A program made the translations under genes and the position numbers. DNA of 64,000 nt from the NCBI GenBank assembly GCA_023150375.1, contig JAKLLA010000009.1, forward strand, positions 113,672 to 177,671, written 5' to 3'. Positions 48,466-56,243 of the stretch are shown piece by piece (positions within the stretch are counted from its first letter, which is position 1; each line of letters starts with the position of its first letter). Source of the stretch: Burkholderiaceae bacterium (GTDB lineage: Bacteria > Pseudomonadota > Gammaproteobacteria > Burkholderiales > Burkholderiaceae_C). The notes beneath the pieces were generated by a model. The model was not told where the DNA came from and made no database searches. It saw nothing but the letters and a program-made list of their open reading frames with translations.

Positions 48466-49893
48466 ATGAAGTTCGCCGCCCCCACCTCCGACACGCCGGC
48501 CGCGCCACCGCCGCAGTCGCGGCGGTTTGCCCAGCGCTTCCTGCCGGCCTTTCATGGCTACGCGGGCTGGCTGGTGAGCATCAGCTGGTGGCGCTTCCTG
48601 CTGCTGTCGCTGCTGCTGCTGATCGTCTCTTCCATCCTGGGGGACATGCTGCCGAGCTGGTCCTACGAGACCGACGAGCTGCTGCCGCCGCCCAAGCGCC
48701 CGGTGGTGACGATCGAAGCGCCGTCCTCGCCGGCCTCGGGGGGCACAGCCGCCTCCGGCGTGCGGCTGCGCCAGGGCAAGGACAGCCTGGAGATCACCAT
48801 CGACGAGAAGGGCGTTCGCGTTCTGCGCCGTCCGGCGGCGCCGGCCTCCGCCGCGGGCGCCCTGCCGACGCGGCCGCCGGCCTCCGCCGGCACGGCAGCG
48901 TCGGGCACGGTGGCGGGCCAGGCCCGCCCGCTGGTGGAGATCCATGTCCCGCCCGGCGTGGCGGCAGACGCGGTGCGCAAGGCGCTGGAAGAGGCGCATG
49001 ACGACATCGAGGAGGCCCTGCTCGAGGCGGCTGCGGAGGCCGCCGACGCAGCCGAGGCCGGGCAGGCGAGCCCACCCGCCGCCGCCGCGCCGCCGCCGCG
49101 CTATCGCCGGGTGCGTGTGGCACCCGGCGACGGCCTGCCGCAGCTGGCCTTCCTCTGGATCCTGGGCTCGGCCATCCTCAAGTCCACCTATCGCCGGCAG
49201 ATCCAGGCCGAGGCCGCAGCGGCCCGGGCCAACGAGACCGCACGGGCCGAGCAGCTCGAGCGACAGGTGGTCGAGGCCCGCATGGCGGCCATGCAGGCGC
49301 AGGTGGAGCCGCACTTCCTGTTCAACACCCTGGCCTCGATCGACCACCTGATCGAGACCGATCCGCCGCGGGCCAGCCAGATGCAGAAGCACCTGATCGC
49401 CCTGCTGCGCGCCAGCCTGCCCAGCCTGCGCGAGTCCAACGGCAGCGGCACGCGCACCCTGGGGCAGGAGATGGCGGTGATCCGGCCCTACCTGGAGATC
49501 CTGAAGGTGCGCATGGAGGAGCGGCTGCGCACCGAGTTCGACGTGCCCGACGGGCTGTCGAGCGCCGAACTGCCGCCGATGATGCTGCAATCCCTGGTGG
49601 AGAACGCCATCAAGCACGGGCTCGAGCCCAAGGCCGAAGGCGGCACCCTGCGCGTGCAGGCCGAGATCCGCCACGGCCAGCTGGTGGTGGCCGTGTCCGA
49701 TACCGGTCTGGGCTGGGGGCGTGCGCCCACCGCGGGCACCGGCACGGGCCTGAACAACATCCGCGAGCGGCTGCAGCTTCTCTACGGCAGCCAGGCCGCC
49801 CTGCAGGTGGCCGAGAACCCGGGCGGTGGCAGCATCGTGCGCCTGCTGCTGCCCTACCGGACCCGGCCCGAGCCGCCGGCCGGCGTGGCCTGA
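48466..49893 (+). CDS. LytS/AlgZ-type sensor histidine kinase
   Basis: A 475-residue membrane kinase. The first membrane helix is near residue 45 (WWRFLLLSLLLLIVSSILG), a long Ala/Pro-rich extracytoplasmic region of about 150 residues follows (EITIDEKGVRVLRRP), and a second helix (LPQLAFLWILGSAILKSTY) leads to the His_kinase domain: QVEPHFLFNTLASIDHLI with the phospho-His, NAIKHGLEPK as N-box and GTGTGLNNIRERL as G-box. This is the LytS family that works with LytTR regulators. A TACATT box at 48454-48459 ends 6 nt before the ATG, predicting a leaderless transcript. The regulator follows 37 nt later. Confidence 0.9.
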   Translation: MKFAAPTSDTPAAPPPQSRRFAQRFLPAFHGYAGWLVSISWWRFLLLSLLLLIVSSILGDMLPSWSYETDELLPPPKRPVVTIEAPSSPASGGTAASGVRLRQGKDSLEITIDEKGVRVLRRPAAPASAAGALPTRPPASAGTAASGTVAGQARPLVEIHVPPGVAADAVRKALEEAHDDIEEALLEAAAEAADAAEAGQASPPAAAAPPPRYRRVRVAPGDGLPQLAFLWILGSAILKSTYRRQIQAEAAAARANETARAEQLERQVVEARMAAMQAQVEPHFLFNTLASIDHLIETDPPRASQMQKHLIALLRASLPSLRESNGSGTRTLGQEMAVIRPYLEILKVRMEERLRTEFDVPDGLSSAELPPMMLQSLVENAIKHGLEPKAEGGTLRVQAEIRHGQLVVAVSDTGLGWGRAPTAGTGTGLNNIRERLQLLYGSQAALQVAENPGGGSIVRLLLPYRTRPEPPAGVA

Positions 49894-49930
49894 TCGCGGC
49901 CCGGCCCGCGATCCCGAACTGGAGCGACCG

Positions 49931-50773
49931 ATGAATCTCCCCACCGACCGCGTGAGCGCCGTCCTGGCCGACGACGAGCGCCTGATGCGCGAGCAGCTGC
50001 GCAGCCGCCTGGCGCAGGTCTGGCCCGAGCTGCAGGTGGTGGCCGAGGCGCGCAACGGCGACGAGGCGGTGCAGCTGGTGGCACAGCACCGGCCGCAGCT
50101 GGTCTTCCTGGACATCCGCATGCCCGGCCGGACCGGCGTGGAGGCCGCGCGCGAGATCGCCCGCATGGACCCGCTGCCGGACTGGCCGGGCTGCGAGGTG
50201 GTCTTCATCACCGCCTACGACCAGTACGCCGTGGAGGCCTTCGAGCAGGGCGTGGTCGACTACGTGCTCAAGCCGGCCGAGCCCGAGCGCCTGCGCCTGA
50301 CTGTCGAGCGGGTGCGCCGACGCCTGGCCGAGCGCGCCGCCCGCGGTGCGGCCGGCACCGCCGATGCGCTGCAGAGCGAGCTGCAGCGCCTGCTCGTCAC
50401 GCTGGCCGGGCGCATGGGGCCGCAGGCCGGGGGCGGCGCGCCGCCGCAGCGGCTGAAGTGGATCCAGGCCAGCGTGGGCAACCAGATCCAGCTGATCCCG
50501 GTCGAGGAGGTGCTGTTCTTCGTCTCCGACGAGAAGTACACCCGGGTGCAGACCGCCCGGGTCGAGGCGCTGATCCGCAAGCCGATCAAGGAGCTCGTCG
50601 AGGAGCTGGACCCCGAGCTGTTCTGGCAGATCCACCGCTCCACACTGGTCAACGCCCGCGCGATCGCCGGGGTGAGCCGCGACGAGCGCGGCCGCCAGCT
50701 CGTGCATGTGCGCGGCTGCCCCGAGACGCTCGAGGTCAGCCGCAGCTACACGCAGCTCTTCAAGGGCATGTGA
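49931..50773 (+). CDS. LytTR-family response regulator
   Basis: A 280-residue regulator. The receiver domain (VLADDERLMREQL, phospho-acceptor Asp in LVFLDIRMPG, Thr in FITAYDQYAVEAF, Lys in DYVLKPAEPERL) is joined by a helical linker to a C-terminal LytTR DNA-binding domain (IQASVGNQIQLIPVEEVLFFVSDEKYTRVQT to FWQIHRSTLVNARAIAGV, ending LEVSRSYTQLFKGM). Family members bind direct repeats with their beta-strand domain. Partner of the kinase just upstream. Targets are unknown; the convergent protease gene is next to it. Confidence 0.94.
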   Translation: MNLPTDRVSAVLADDERLMREQLRSRLAQVWPELQVVAEARNGDEAVQLVAQHRPQLVFLDIRMPGRTGVEAAREIARMDPLPDWPGCEVVFITAYDQYAVEAFEQGVVDYVLKPAEPERLRLTVERVRRRLAERAARGAAGTADALQSELQRLLVTLAGRMGPQAGGGAPPQRLKWIQASVGNQIQLIPVEEVLFFVSDEKYTRVQTARVEALIRKPIKELVEELDPELFWQIHRSTLVNARAIAGVSRDERGRQLVHVRGCPETLEVSRSYTQLFKGM

Positions 50774-50794
50774 AGTCCGGCGGCGCGCGCCGGT

Positions 50795-52645
50795 TCACTG
50801 CGACAGACCCAGCGTGTAGCGCCCGGAGCGGCTGCCGGTGCCGCCGCTGAAATAGACCACGCGCAGGTAGACCGTGGTGGCGCTGCTGCCCGAGTGGGTC
50901 ACGCTCACGCTGTCGACCTGGCCGGTGAGCAGGCGGCTGGAGGCGATCTGCACGCCGCTGGCGTTGTAGGCGTACAGGTCGTAGTCGGCGCTGGCCGGCG
51001 GGGTCAGCGTGGCTGCCAGCGTGCGGCCGGCGCCCAGCGTGACCCGGAAGTAGTCGGTGTCCGAACGCGCGCCGATGGTCGCGTTCACCAGCGCCGGGTT
51101 CGGACCGATCGCCTGCGCCCGCGCCAGGGTGTTGTTGTTCTCCACCTCGGCCACGGCGGTCGGCGTGACGGGCGGCGGGGGCGGGGGCGGCGGTGCGGTA
51201 CCTCCGGCCGCGTCCACTGCGGCGCGGGCGTCCACCAGTCCGCTGCCGCAGCCGCTGCAGGCGGCGGGGAAGGCCCGTGCGCTGCTCTTCAGCGCCGCCT
51301 CCACCTGGTCGGGCGTGAGTGCCGGGTTCTTTGCCAGCATCAGCGCCACCGTGCCCGCCACATGCGGGGCGGCCATCGAGGTGCCCTGGTACCAGGCGTA
51401 GTTGTCGCTGCCCGGCGCGCTGCTGCCGCTGTTCAGGGTGGACAGCACGCCGCCGCTGCTGCCGGCCGACAGATCCCCGCCCGGGGCGGCCACGTCCACC
51501 ACGCTGCCGGTGTTGGAGTAGTAGGCGCGCGCGCCGCTGCGGCCCACCGAGGCCACCGTGACCACGCCGGCGCAGTTGGCCGGTGTGAAGCCGCCTGCAT
51601 CCGTGTTCGAGTTGCCCGCGGCGACCACCACCACCGTGCCGCGGCTGCGCGCACCGGCGATCGCGTTCTGCGTGGTCGTGCTGCAGCTGCCGCCGCCGCC
51701 CAGCGACAGGTTCAGCACCCGGGCCGGGGTGGCGGTGTTCGGCACCCCGGCCACGCTGCCGCCGGAGGCCCAGACGATCGCGTCGGCGATGTCGGAGGTG
51801 TAGCCGCCGCACTTGCCCAGCACCCGCACCGGCATCACCTTCGCGTCCGGCGCCACGCCGGCCACGCCGTTGCCGTTGTTCGTCGCCGCCGCGATCGTGC
51901 CGGCCACATGGGTGCCGTGCCAGCTCGAGGCGCGTGCGCTGTGGGTGCCGCCGCATTCGTTGGCAGCGACCCAGTCGCCCGGGTCCTGCGCGTCGGCGTC
52001 GCGCCCGCCGCCGTCGTTGGCCACGAAGCTGTCGGCGATGAAGTCGTAGCCGGCCACCAGGTTGGCGGCCAGATCGGCGTGCGGCCGGTAGCCGGTGTCG
52101 ATCACCGCCACGGTCACGCCGCTGCCGCGCGACTGGTCCCAGGCCGCCGGCAGGTTCAGGCCGGCGGTGGCCTCGTGGTAGTGCCACTGCGAGCCGAAGC
52201 TCGGATCGTTGGGCAGCCACTGGATCTGCAGGATCTGGTCGGGTTCGGCGTACTCCACGTCTGCATCGCCGGCCCGGATCGCATCGGCCAGGTTGCGCGC
52301 CTCGACGCTGCTCAGGCGCCGGTCCAGGCGCAGCACGTGGCTGCCGCCGCCGCGTGCGCGATGCGGGCTGAGCCGCACGCCGGCGCGGTTGCCGGCCACC
52401 TGCGCGCGCGCCAGCGTGGCCGAGTCGATCGCGGTGGCATTGCGGGTGCTGCGGTACTTCACGATCACCCGATCGGTGAAGGTCTGCGCTGCAGGCGCGG
52501 CGGCGACCGGCGCGCCGGTCTGTGCAGCGAGGGCCGCGGGCGGGGGCTCGACGGACAGTGCCGGCAGCGCCATCAGGCAGCCGAGCAGGGCGGTGGGCAG
52601 GTGCCGGCGAGCGATGCCGCTGGGCTGCGGGGCAATGGGGAGCAT
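50795..52645 (-). CDS. Secreted subtilisin-like (S8) serine protease with C-terminal PPC domain
   Basis: A 616-residue extracellular protease. After a signal peptide (about residues 1-42) there is an inhibitor-like propeptide (FTDRVIVKYR to EYAEPDQILQ). The peptidase domain carries the triad Asp183 (VAVIDTGYRPH), His243 (SWHGTHVAGT) and Ser423 (GTSMAAPHVAG) plus the oxyanion Asn in VAAGNSN. A run of nine prolines links it to a PPC domain (ATIGARSDTDYFRVTLGAGRTLAATLTPP), usually removed on maturation. Cys pairs in ECGGTH/GKCGG suggest disulfides. The gene is convergent with the LytTR gene, and an 18-bp palindrome lies upstream of it. Confidence 0.94.
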   Translation of the reverse strand: MLPIAPQPSGIARRHLPTALLGCLMALPALSVEPPPAALAAQTGAPVAAAPAAQTFTDRVIVKYRSTRNATAIDSATLARAQVAGNRAGVRLSPHRARGGGSHVLRLDRRLSSVEARNLADAIRAGDADVEYAEPDQILQIQWLPNDPSFGSQWHYHEATAGLNLPAAWDQSRGSGVTVAVIDTGYRPHADLAANLVAGYDFIADSFVANDGGGRDADAQDPGDWVAANECGGTHSARASSWHGTHVAGTIAAATNNGNGVAGVAPDAKVMPVRVLGKCGGYTSDIADAIVWASGGSVAGVPNTATPARVLNLSLGGGGSCSTTTQNAIAGARSRGTVVVVAAGNSNTDAGGFTPANCAGVVTVASVGRSGARAYYSNTGSVVDVAAPGGDLSAGSSGGVLSTLNSGSSAPGSDNYAWYQGTSMAAPHVAGTVALMLAKNPALTPDQVEAALKSSARAFPAACSGCGSGLVDARAAVDAAGGTAPPPPPPPPVTPTAVAEVENNNTLARAQAIGPNPALVNATIGARSDTDYFRVTLGAGRTLAATLTPPASADYDLYAYNASGVQIASSRLLTGQVDSVSVTHSGSSATTVYLRVVYFSGGTGSRSGRYTLGLSQ

Positions 52646-52986
52646 CGGGCGTCCTTGTGCGCAGGCCGGGCGTCGGCCGCACCGTGCTGCCGATCACCCC
52701 CTGAACAGGGGGTCCCATTATTCGAAGCGGGCGTGGGCCGCTGAAACCGTCTGCAAGGTGCACCGCCGAATCGACCCCGCAGGACGTCCACTTTGTCACG
52801 CCCGATACGACGGGATCACAGATCGTCCTCGAGGCCCGGCCGGGACGCCGGCCCGGCGACGCCTGCGCGGCGCGCCGGACGCAAATGGTTACAGCGGGCC
52901 GCGAGGCCGGGCCTCGATACTCGTTCCCGACCGGGGTGCGGGCAGCGCACCCCGGCTTCGACGGCCCGACGGGCCAGAGGAGCCGT
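52646..52986. other. Intergenic region between the protease and the FecCD-type operon
   Basis: This is a 341-nt divergent region without a convincing gene. It holds the palindrome at 52696-52713, a GGTTACAG sequence (52888-52895) in an extended -10 context (TGGTTACAG), and a hairpin 52931-52939/52947-52955 (9 bp, 7-nt loop) in the probable leader of the importer operon, with GAGGAG just before the GTG start. I looked for the conserved cobalamin-riboswitch boxes and did not find them. Confidence 0.5.
52696..52713. repeat. Perfect 18-bp palindrome upstream of the S8 protease gene
   Basis: ACCCCCTG (52696-52703) and CAGGGGGT (52706-52713) are separated by AA. It lies 51 nt upstream of the protease start, a position where a dimeric regulator could control that gene. 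As RNA it could also form a tight hairpin. Confidence 0.6.
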
Positions 52987-54030
52987 GTGACGAACCCATC
53001 CTCCATCGCCGTCGCCGCAGAGCGGTCCGCCCGCGCTTCGGGCTGGGCGCTGGGGGCGGCCGTGCTGCTGCTGGCGCTGGGATCCTTCTGGATCGGCCCC
53101 TACCCCGTGGCGGCCGCGGATGTGCTGACGGTGCTGCTCGGGGAGCTGGGCCTGACCCTGGCGCCCGACCTGCCCGAAGCGGTGCGCCAGGTCGTGCTCG
53201 AACTGCGCGGCCCGCGCATCGCCGCGGCCCTGCTGGTGGGCGCCGCGCTGGCCGCGGCCGGCGCCACCTACCAGAGCCTGTTTCGCAACCCGCTGGTCTC
53301 GCCGGGCGTGCTGGGGGTTTCGGCCGGGGCGGGTTTCGGTGCGGCGCTGGGCATCCTGGTGGACGGCTCGGCCCTGGCCATCCAGGCGCTGGCCTTCGGC
53401 GGCGGCCTGCTGGCCACGGCGGCGACGCTGGGGCTGGGCCAGGCGGTGGGCCGGGCTTCGCTGCTGATCCTGGTGGTGGCCGGGCTGGTGGTGTCGGCCT
53501 TCTTCCAGGCCCTGATCGCGCTGCTCAAGGTGGTGGCCGATCCGGAGAACCAGCTGCCGGGCATCACCTTCTGGCTGCTCGGCGGCCTGCATCGCATCGA
53601 TGCGCCGACGCTGGCCTGGGCGCTGCTGCCGGTGCTGCTGTCCGGGGCGCTGCTGTATGCCCTGCGCTGGCAGGTGCATGCCCTGGCCGCCGGCGACGAC
53701 GAGGCCCGGGCGATGGGCGTCGACGTGCCGCGCGTGCGCCTGCTGCTCATCCTGGCGGCCACGGCGATGACGGCGGCCAGCGTGAGCATCGCCGGCATCG
53801 TCGGCTGGGTCGGCCTGCTGGTGCCCCATCTTGTGCGCATGTGGGTGGGGCCGCACTTCGTCCTGGTGCTGCCGCTGTCGGCCCTGCTGGGCGGGGGCTT
53901 CCTGCTCGCGGTGGACGACCTGGCCCGCGGCGTGGGCGGGCAGGAGATCCCGCTGGGCATCCTCACCGCGCTGATCGGCGCACCGCTGTTCGCGCTGGTC
54001 CTGGCGCGTGCGCGCTCGGCCTGGTTCTGA
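52987..54030 (+). CDS. FecCD-family ABC importer permease (BtuC-like)
   Basis: A 347-residue inner-membrane permease with about nine or ten helices. It shows the FecCD signatures LRGPRIAAALLVGAALAAAGATYQSLFRNPLVSPGVLGVSAGAGFGA, LPGITFWLLGGLHRI, GDDEARAMGVDVPRVR (ATPase-contact loop), IAGIVGWVGLLVPHLVRMWVGP and QEIPLGILTALIGAPLFALVL. Such permeases import iron-siderophores, heme or vitamin B12. The GTG at 52987 has GAGGAG close upstream. First gene of a three-gene operon with its ATPase and binding protein; no TonB-dependent receptor gene is visible. Confidence 0.92.
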   Translation: MTNPSSIAVAAERSARASGWALGAAVLLLALGSFWIGPYPVAAADVLTVLLGELGLTLAPDLPEAVRQVVLELRGPRIAAALLVGAALAAAGATYQSLFRNPLVSPGVLGVSAGAGFGAALGILVDGSALAIQALAFGGGLLATAATLGLGQAVGRASLLILVVAGLVVSAFFQALIALLKVVADPENQLPGITFWLLGGLHRIDAPTLAWALLPVLLSGALLYALRWQVHALAAGDDEARAMGVDVPRVRLLLILAATAMTAASVSIAGIVGWVGLLVPHLVRMWVGPHFVLVLPLSALLGGGFLLAVDDLARGVGGQEIPLGILTALIGAPLFALVLARARSAWF

Positions 54031-54035
54031 CGGCC

Positions 54036-54890
54036 ATGGACGCTGCCGGGGCTGCGACGGTCTGGCTGCGTGCCGAGGCGCTGAGCTTCGGCCATGCCGG
54101 GCGGGCGCCGCTGGGGCAGGCGGTGCATCTGGCGCTGCATCCGGGCGCGCTGCTCTGCCTGCTCGGGCCGAACGGGGCCGGCAAGACCACGCTGCTGCGC
54201 ACCCTGCTGGGCCTGCTGCCGGCGCGTGCCGGCCGCATCTGGCTGGACGGGCGGCCGCTGGCGGCGCTGCGCCCGGTCGAGCGGGCCCGCCTGCTGGCCT
54301 ACGTGCCGCAGGCCGCCGGCGCCCTGCTGCCGCTGCCGGTGGAGGATGTGGTGCTGATGGGCCGCACCGCCCATCTGCGCCCGCTGCGCGATCCGGCGCC
54401 GGCCGACCGCCGCGCCGCCGCAGCGGCGCTGGAGCGGCTGCAGATCGGGCCACTGGCGGGCCGGCGCTTCGACGAACTCAGCGGTGGGGAGCGCCAGCTG
54501 GTGCTGCTGGCCCGGGCACTGGCGCAGCAGGCGCGGGTGCTGCTGCTCGACGAGCCCTGCGCCGGGCTCGACCCGGGCCACCAGGTGCGGCTGCTGCAGG
54601 CGCTGCGCGATCTGGCCTGCGACGGCCATGCGCTGCTCTTCACCAGCCACCTGCCCGAACATGCGCTGGCGCTGCAGGCGCAGGCCCTGCTGCTGGCGGA
54701 CGGGAGGCTGGACGGGCCGGCCCCGGCGGCGACCCTGCTGGCCGGGCCGCGCCTGTCGGCGCTGTACGGCACGCCGATGGAAGTGGCCTGGCTGCGCGAC
54801 GGGCCCGCGGCCGGCCAGCCGGTGTGCGTGCCGCTGTGGCCCGGGGCCCGGCCGCTGCCGCCTGCCCCGATGCCGGGTGCCGATGGCTGA
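54036..54890 (+). CDS. ABC importer ATPase (FecE/BtuD-like)
   Basis: A 284-residue ATPase of the FepC/BtuD group. Walker A is LLGPNGAGKTTLLRTL, the Q-loop is in YVPQAAG, the signature is LSGGERQLV, Walker B is RVLLLDEPCAGLD and the switch His is in LLFTSHLPEHAL. It starts 5 nt after the permease and its end overlaps the binding-protein start by 8 nt. The last 30 residues are a Pro/Ala-rich extension not needed for the fold. Confidence 0.93.
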   Translation: MDAAGAATVWLRAEALSFGHAGRAPLGQAVHLALHPGALLCLLGPNGAGKTTLLRTLLGLLPARAGRIWLDGRPLAALRPVERARLLAYVPQAAGALLPLPVEDVVLMGRTAHLRPLRDPAPADRRAAAAALERLQIGPLAGRRFDELSGGERQLVLLARALAQQARVLLLDEPCAGLDPGHQVRLLQALRDLACDGHALLFTSHLPEHALALQAQALLLADGRLDGPAPAATLLAGPRLSALYGTPMEVAWLRDGPAAGQPVCVPLWPGARPLPPAPMPGADG

Positions 54891-55914
54891 GCGGCGCCGG
54901 CTCCTGCAGGGCCTGGCCGGCCTGGGCCTGACCGCCGCAGCCTGGCACCGGGCGCCGGCCCGGCCGCTGGCGCGCCGGCAGGTCGTCGACCAGGCCGGCC
55001 GAGCGGTCGAACTGCCCGGGCGCATCGAGCGCCTGGTCACGCTGGGCTCGCTGCCCGTGCTCAACAGCTTCGTGATCGCGCTGGGGGCCGGCGAACGCCT
55101 CGTCAACGGGCTGGCCGACTTCGACCGCCCCACCTGGCGGCTGCAGCGCCTGTTCGCGCCGCAGATCATCGCCGGTCCGACGCTGCAGCAGCCCGACCGC
55201 CAGCCCCGCCTCGAGGCGCTGCTGGCGGTGCGGCCCGACCTGGTGCTGACACTGCATCGCGATGCGGCCGACCGCCTCGCCGCCCTCGGCCTGCCGGTGC
55301 TCTGGCTGCGCTGGCGCGATCCGCAGGATGTGCGGGCCTGCATGGCCCTGCTCGGCGAGGTGCTCGGCCGGGCCGAGGCGGCGCGGCGCTGGCTCGACCG
55401 GTTCGACGCGGTGCTGCGCCGCCTGCAGCAGCGGCTGGGCGATGTGGCGCCGGCCGGGCGGCCCAGCGCCCTGTATCTGCAGCCCCAGACCCTGACCCAG
55501 CCGCGGCGCATCGCCGAGTGGTGGATTGCCGCTGCGGGCGGGCGCAGCGTCAGCGACGACGGGCGCTCCGGCGAGTCGCGCAGCTTCTCCTTCGAACAGC
55601 TGCTGGCCTGGGATCCGCAGGTGCTCTTCGTCGGCTCGCGCCAGGCGCGCGACCGGCTGCGCCGCGAGCCCGCCTTCGCCCGCCTGCAGGCGGTGCGCCG
55701 GGACCGGCTGGCCGTGGCCCCGGCCGGCCTGCACAGCTGGGCCAACCGCACCGCCGAGCTGCCGCTGACCCTGCTCTGGGCGGCCCGGGTGCTGCACCCG
55801 GCCCGCCTGGCCGACCTCGACCTGGCCGCCGAGGCGCAGGACTTCTATGCGCAGCTCTGCGGGCGGCGCCTGACACCCCCCCGAATCGGGGGGGTGCTGG
55901 CCGGCCCCGACTGA
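54883..55914 (+). CDS. Periplasmic substrate-binding protein (BtuF/FepB-like), possible Tat signal
   Basis: A 343-residue binding protein of the helical-backbone (TroA/BtuF) class. It starts MAERRRLLQGLAGLGLTAAAW, a twin-arginine-like signal sequence, then QVVDQAGRAVELPGRIERLVTLGSLPVLNSFVIALGAGERLVNGL, a typical first lobe, and RPDLVLTLHRDAADRLAALGLPVLWL leading into the long connecting helix. The second lobe includes FSFEQLLAWDPQVLFVGSRQARDRL. The ligand (siderophore, heme or cobalamin) cannot be told. The last codons overlap a perfect 23-bp palindrome. Confidence 0.88.
   Translation: MAERRRLLQGLAGLGLTAAAWHRAPARPLARRQVVDQAGRAVELPGRIERLVTLGSLPVLNSFVIALGAGERLVNGLADFDRPTWRLQRLFAPQIIAGPTLQQPDRQPRLEALLAVRPDLVLTLHRDAADRLAALGLPVLWLRWRDPQDVRACMALLGEVLGRAEAARRWLDRFDAVLRRLQQRLGDVAPAGRPSALYLQPQTLTQPRRIAEWWIAAAGGRSVSDDGRSGESRSFSFEQLLAWDPQVLFVGSRQARDRLRREPAFARLQAVRRDRLAVAPAGLHSWANRTAELPLTLLWAARVLHPARLADLDLAAEAQDFYAQLCGRRLTPPRIGGVLAGPD
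55874..55896. repeat. Perfect 23-bp palindrome at the end of the binding-protein gene
   Basis: Two 11-base arms (55874-55884 and 55886-55896), each with seven C or G in a row, surround one base. It lies within the last 14 codons of the importer operon and could act as a transcript-end hairpin although no T-run follows, or as a binding site. Confidence 0.6.
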
Positions 55915-56243
55915 GCCTCTGCGAGCGCACCCGCCCTGCGCACGGTTGCGGCCTGTCGGCTCTGACATCAAAGGTTACAGGTTGGCGGTTGAGCCGCCCC
56001 GGCGTACTCACTAGCATGGCCCCACGCAGGGCAGGTCCACTTCGTGATCGGACCCACCGGACCGGCCGGGAAGCCGGTCCGCCGCTTGCCGGGATGCCGC
56101 AGGGCGCCCCGGCCGTCGAGGCACCTCCCCGATGCGAAGTCCGTCGCGTGCGGCCGATGCCGGGCATCGGCGCGGGCGATGCGCCGTGAGCCAGGCTGCA
56201 GCACCGTGCCACGCACCCCCGCGTGCCGGTGCAGGAGGGTGGG
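55915..56243. other. Leader/intergenic region before the tail-like locus
   Basis: A 329-nt stretch without a convincing gene. It contains a GGTTACAG sequence (55973-55980), a candidate promoter (55989-56017), and a hairpin 56058-56066/56073-56081 (9 bp, 6-nt loop) in a predicted leader of about 220 nt. The leader ends in an AGGAG site before the first tail gene. A 67-codon ORF here (56044-56247) has no coding character. Confidence 0.5.
55989..56017 (+). promoter_or_regulatory. Candidate promoter of the tail-like locus
   Basis: TTGAGC (55989-55994), a 17-nt spacer and TAGCAT (56012-56017), each matching the sigma-70 consensus at four of six positions. Predicted start near 56024. It is the only reasonable pair seen in the gap and is not strong. 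Confidence 0.35.

Noticed and set aside
52646..52986. A cobalamin riboswitch ahead of the BtuCDF-like operon
   Set aside because: The conserved boxes of that riboswitch are not present; only GC-rich hairpins were found.
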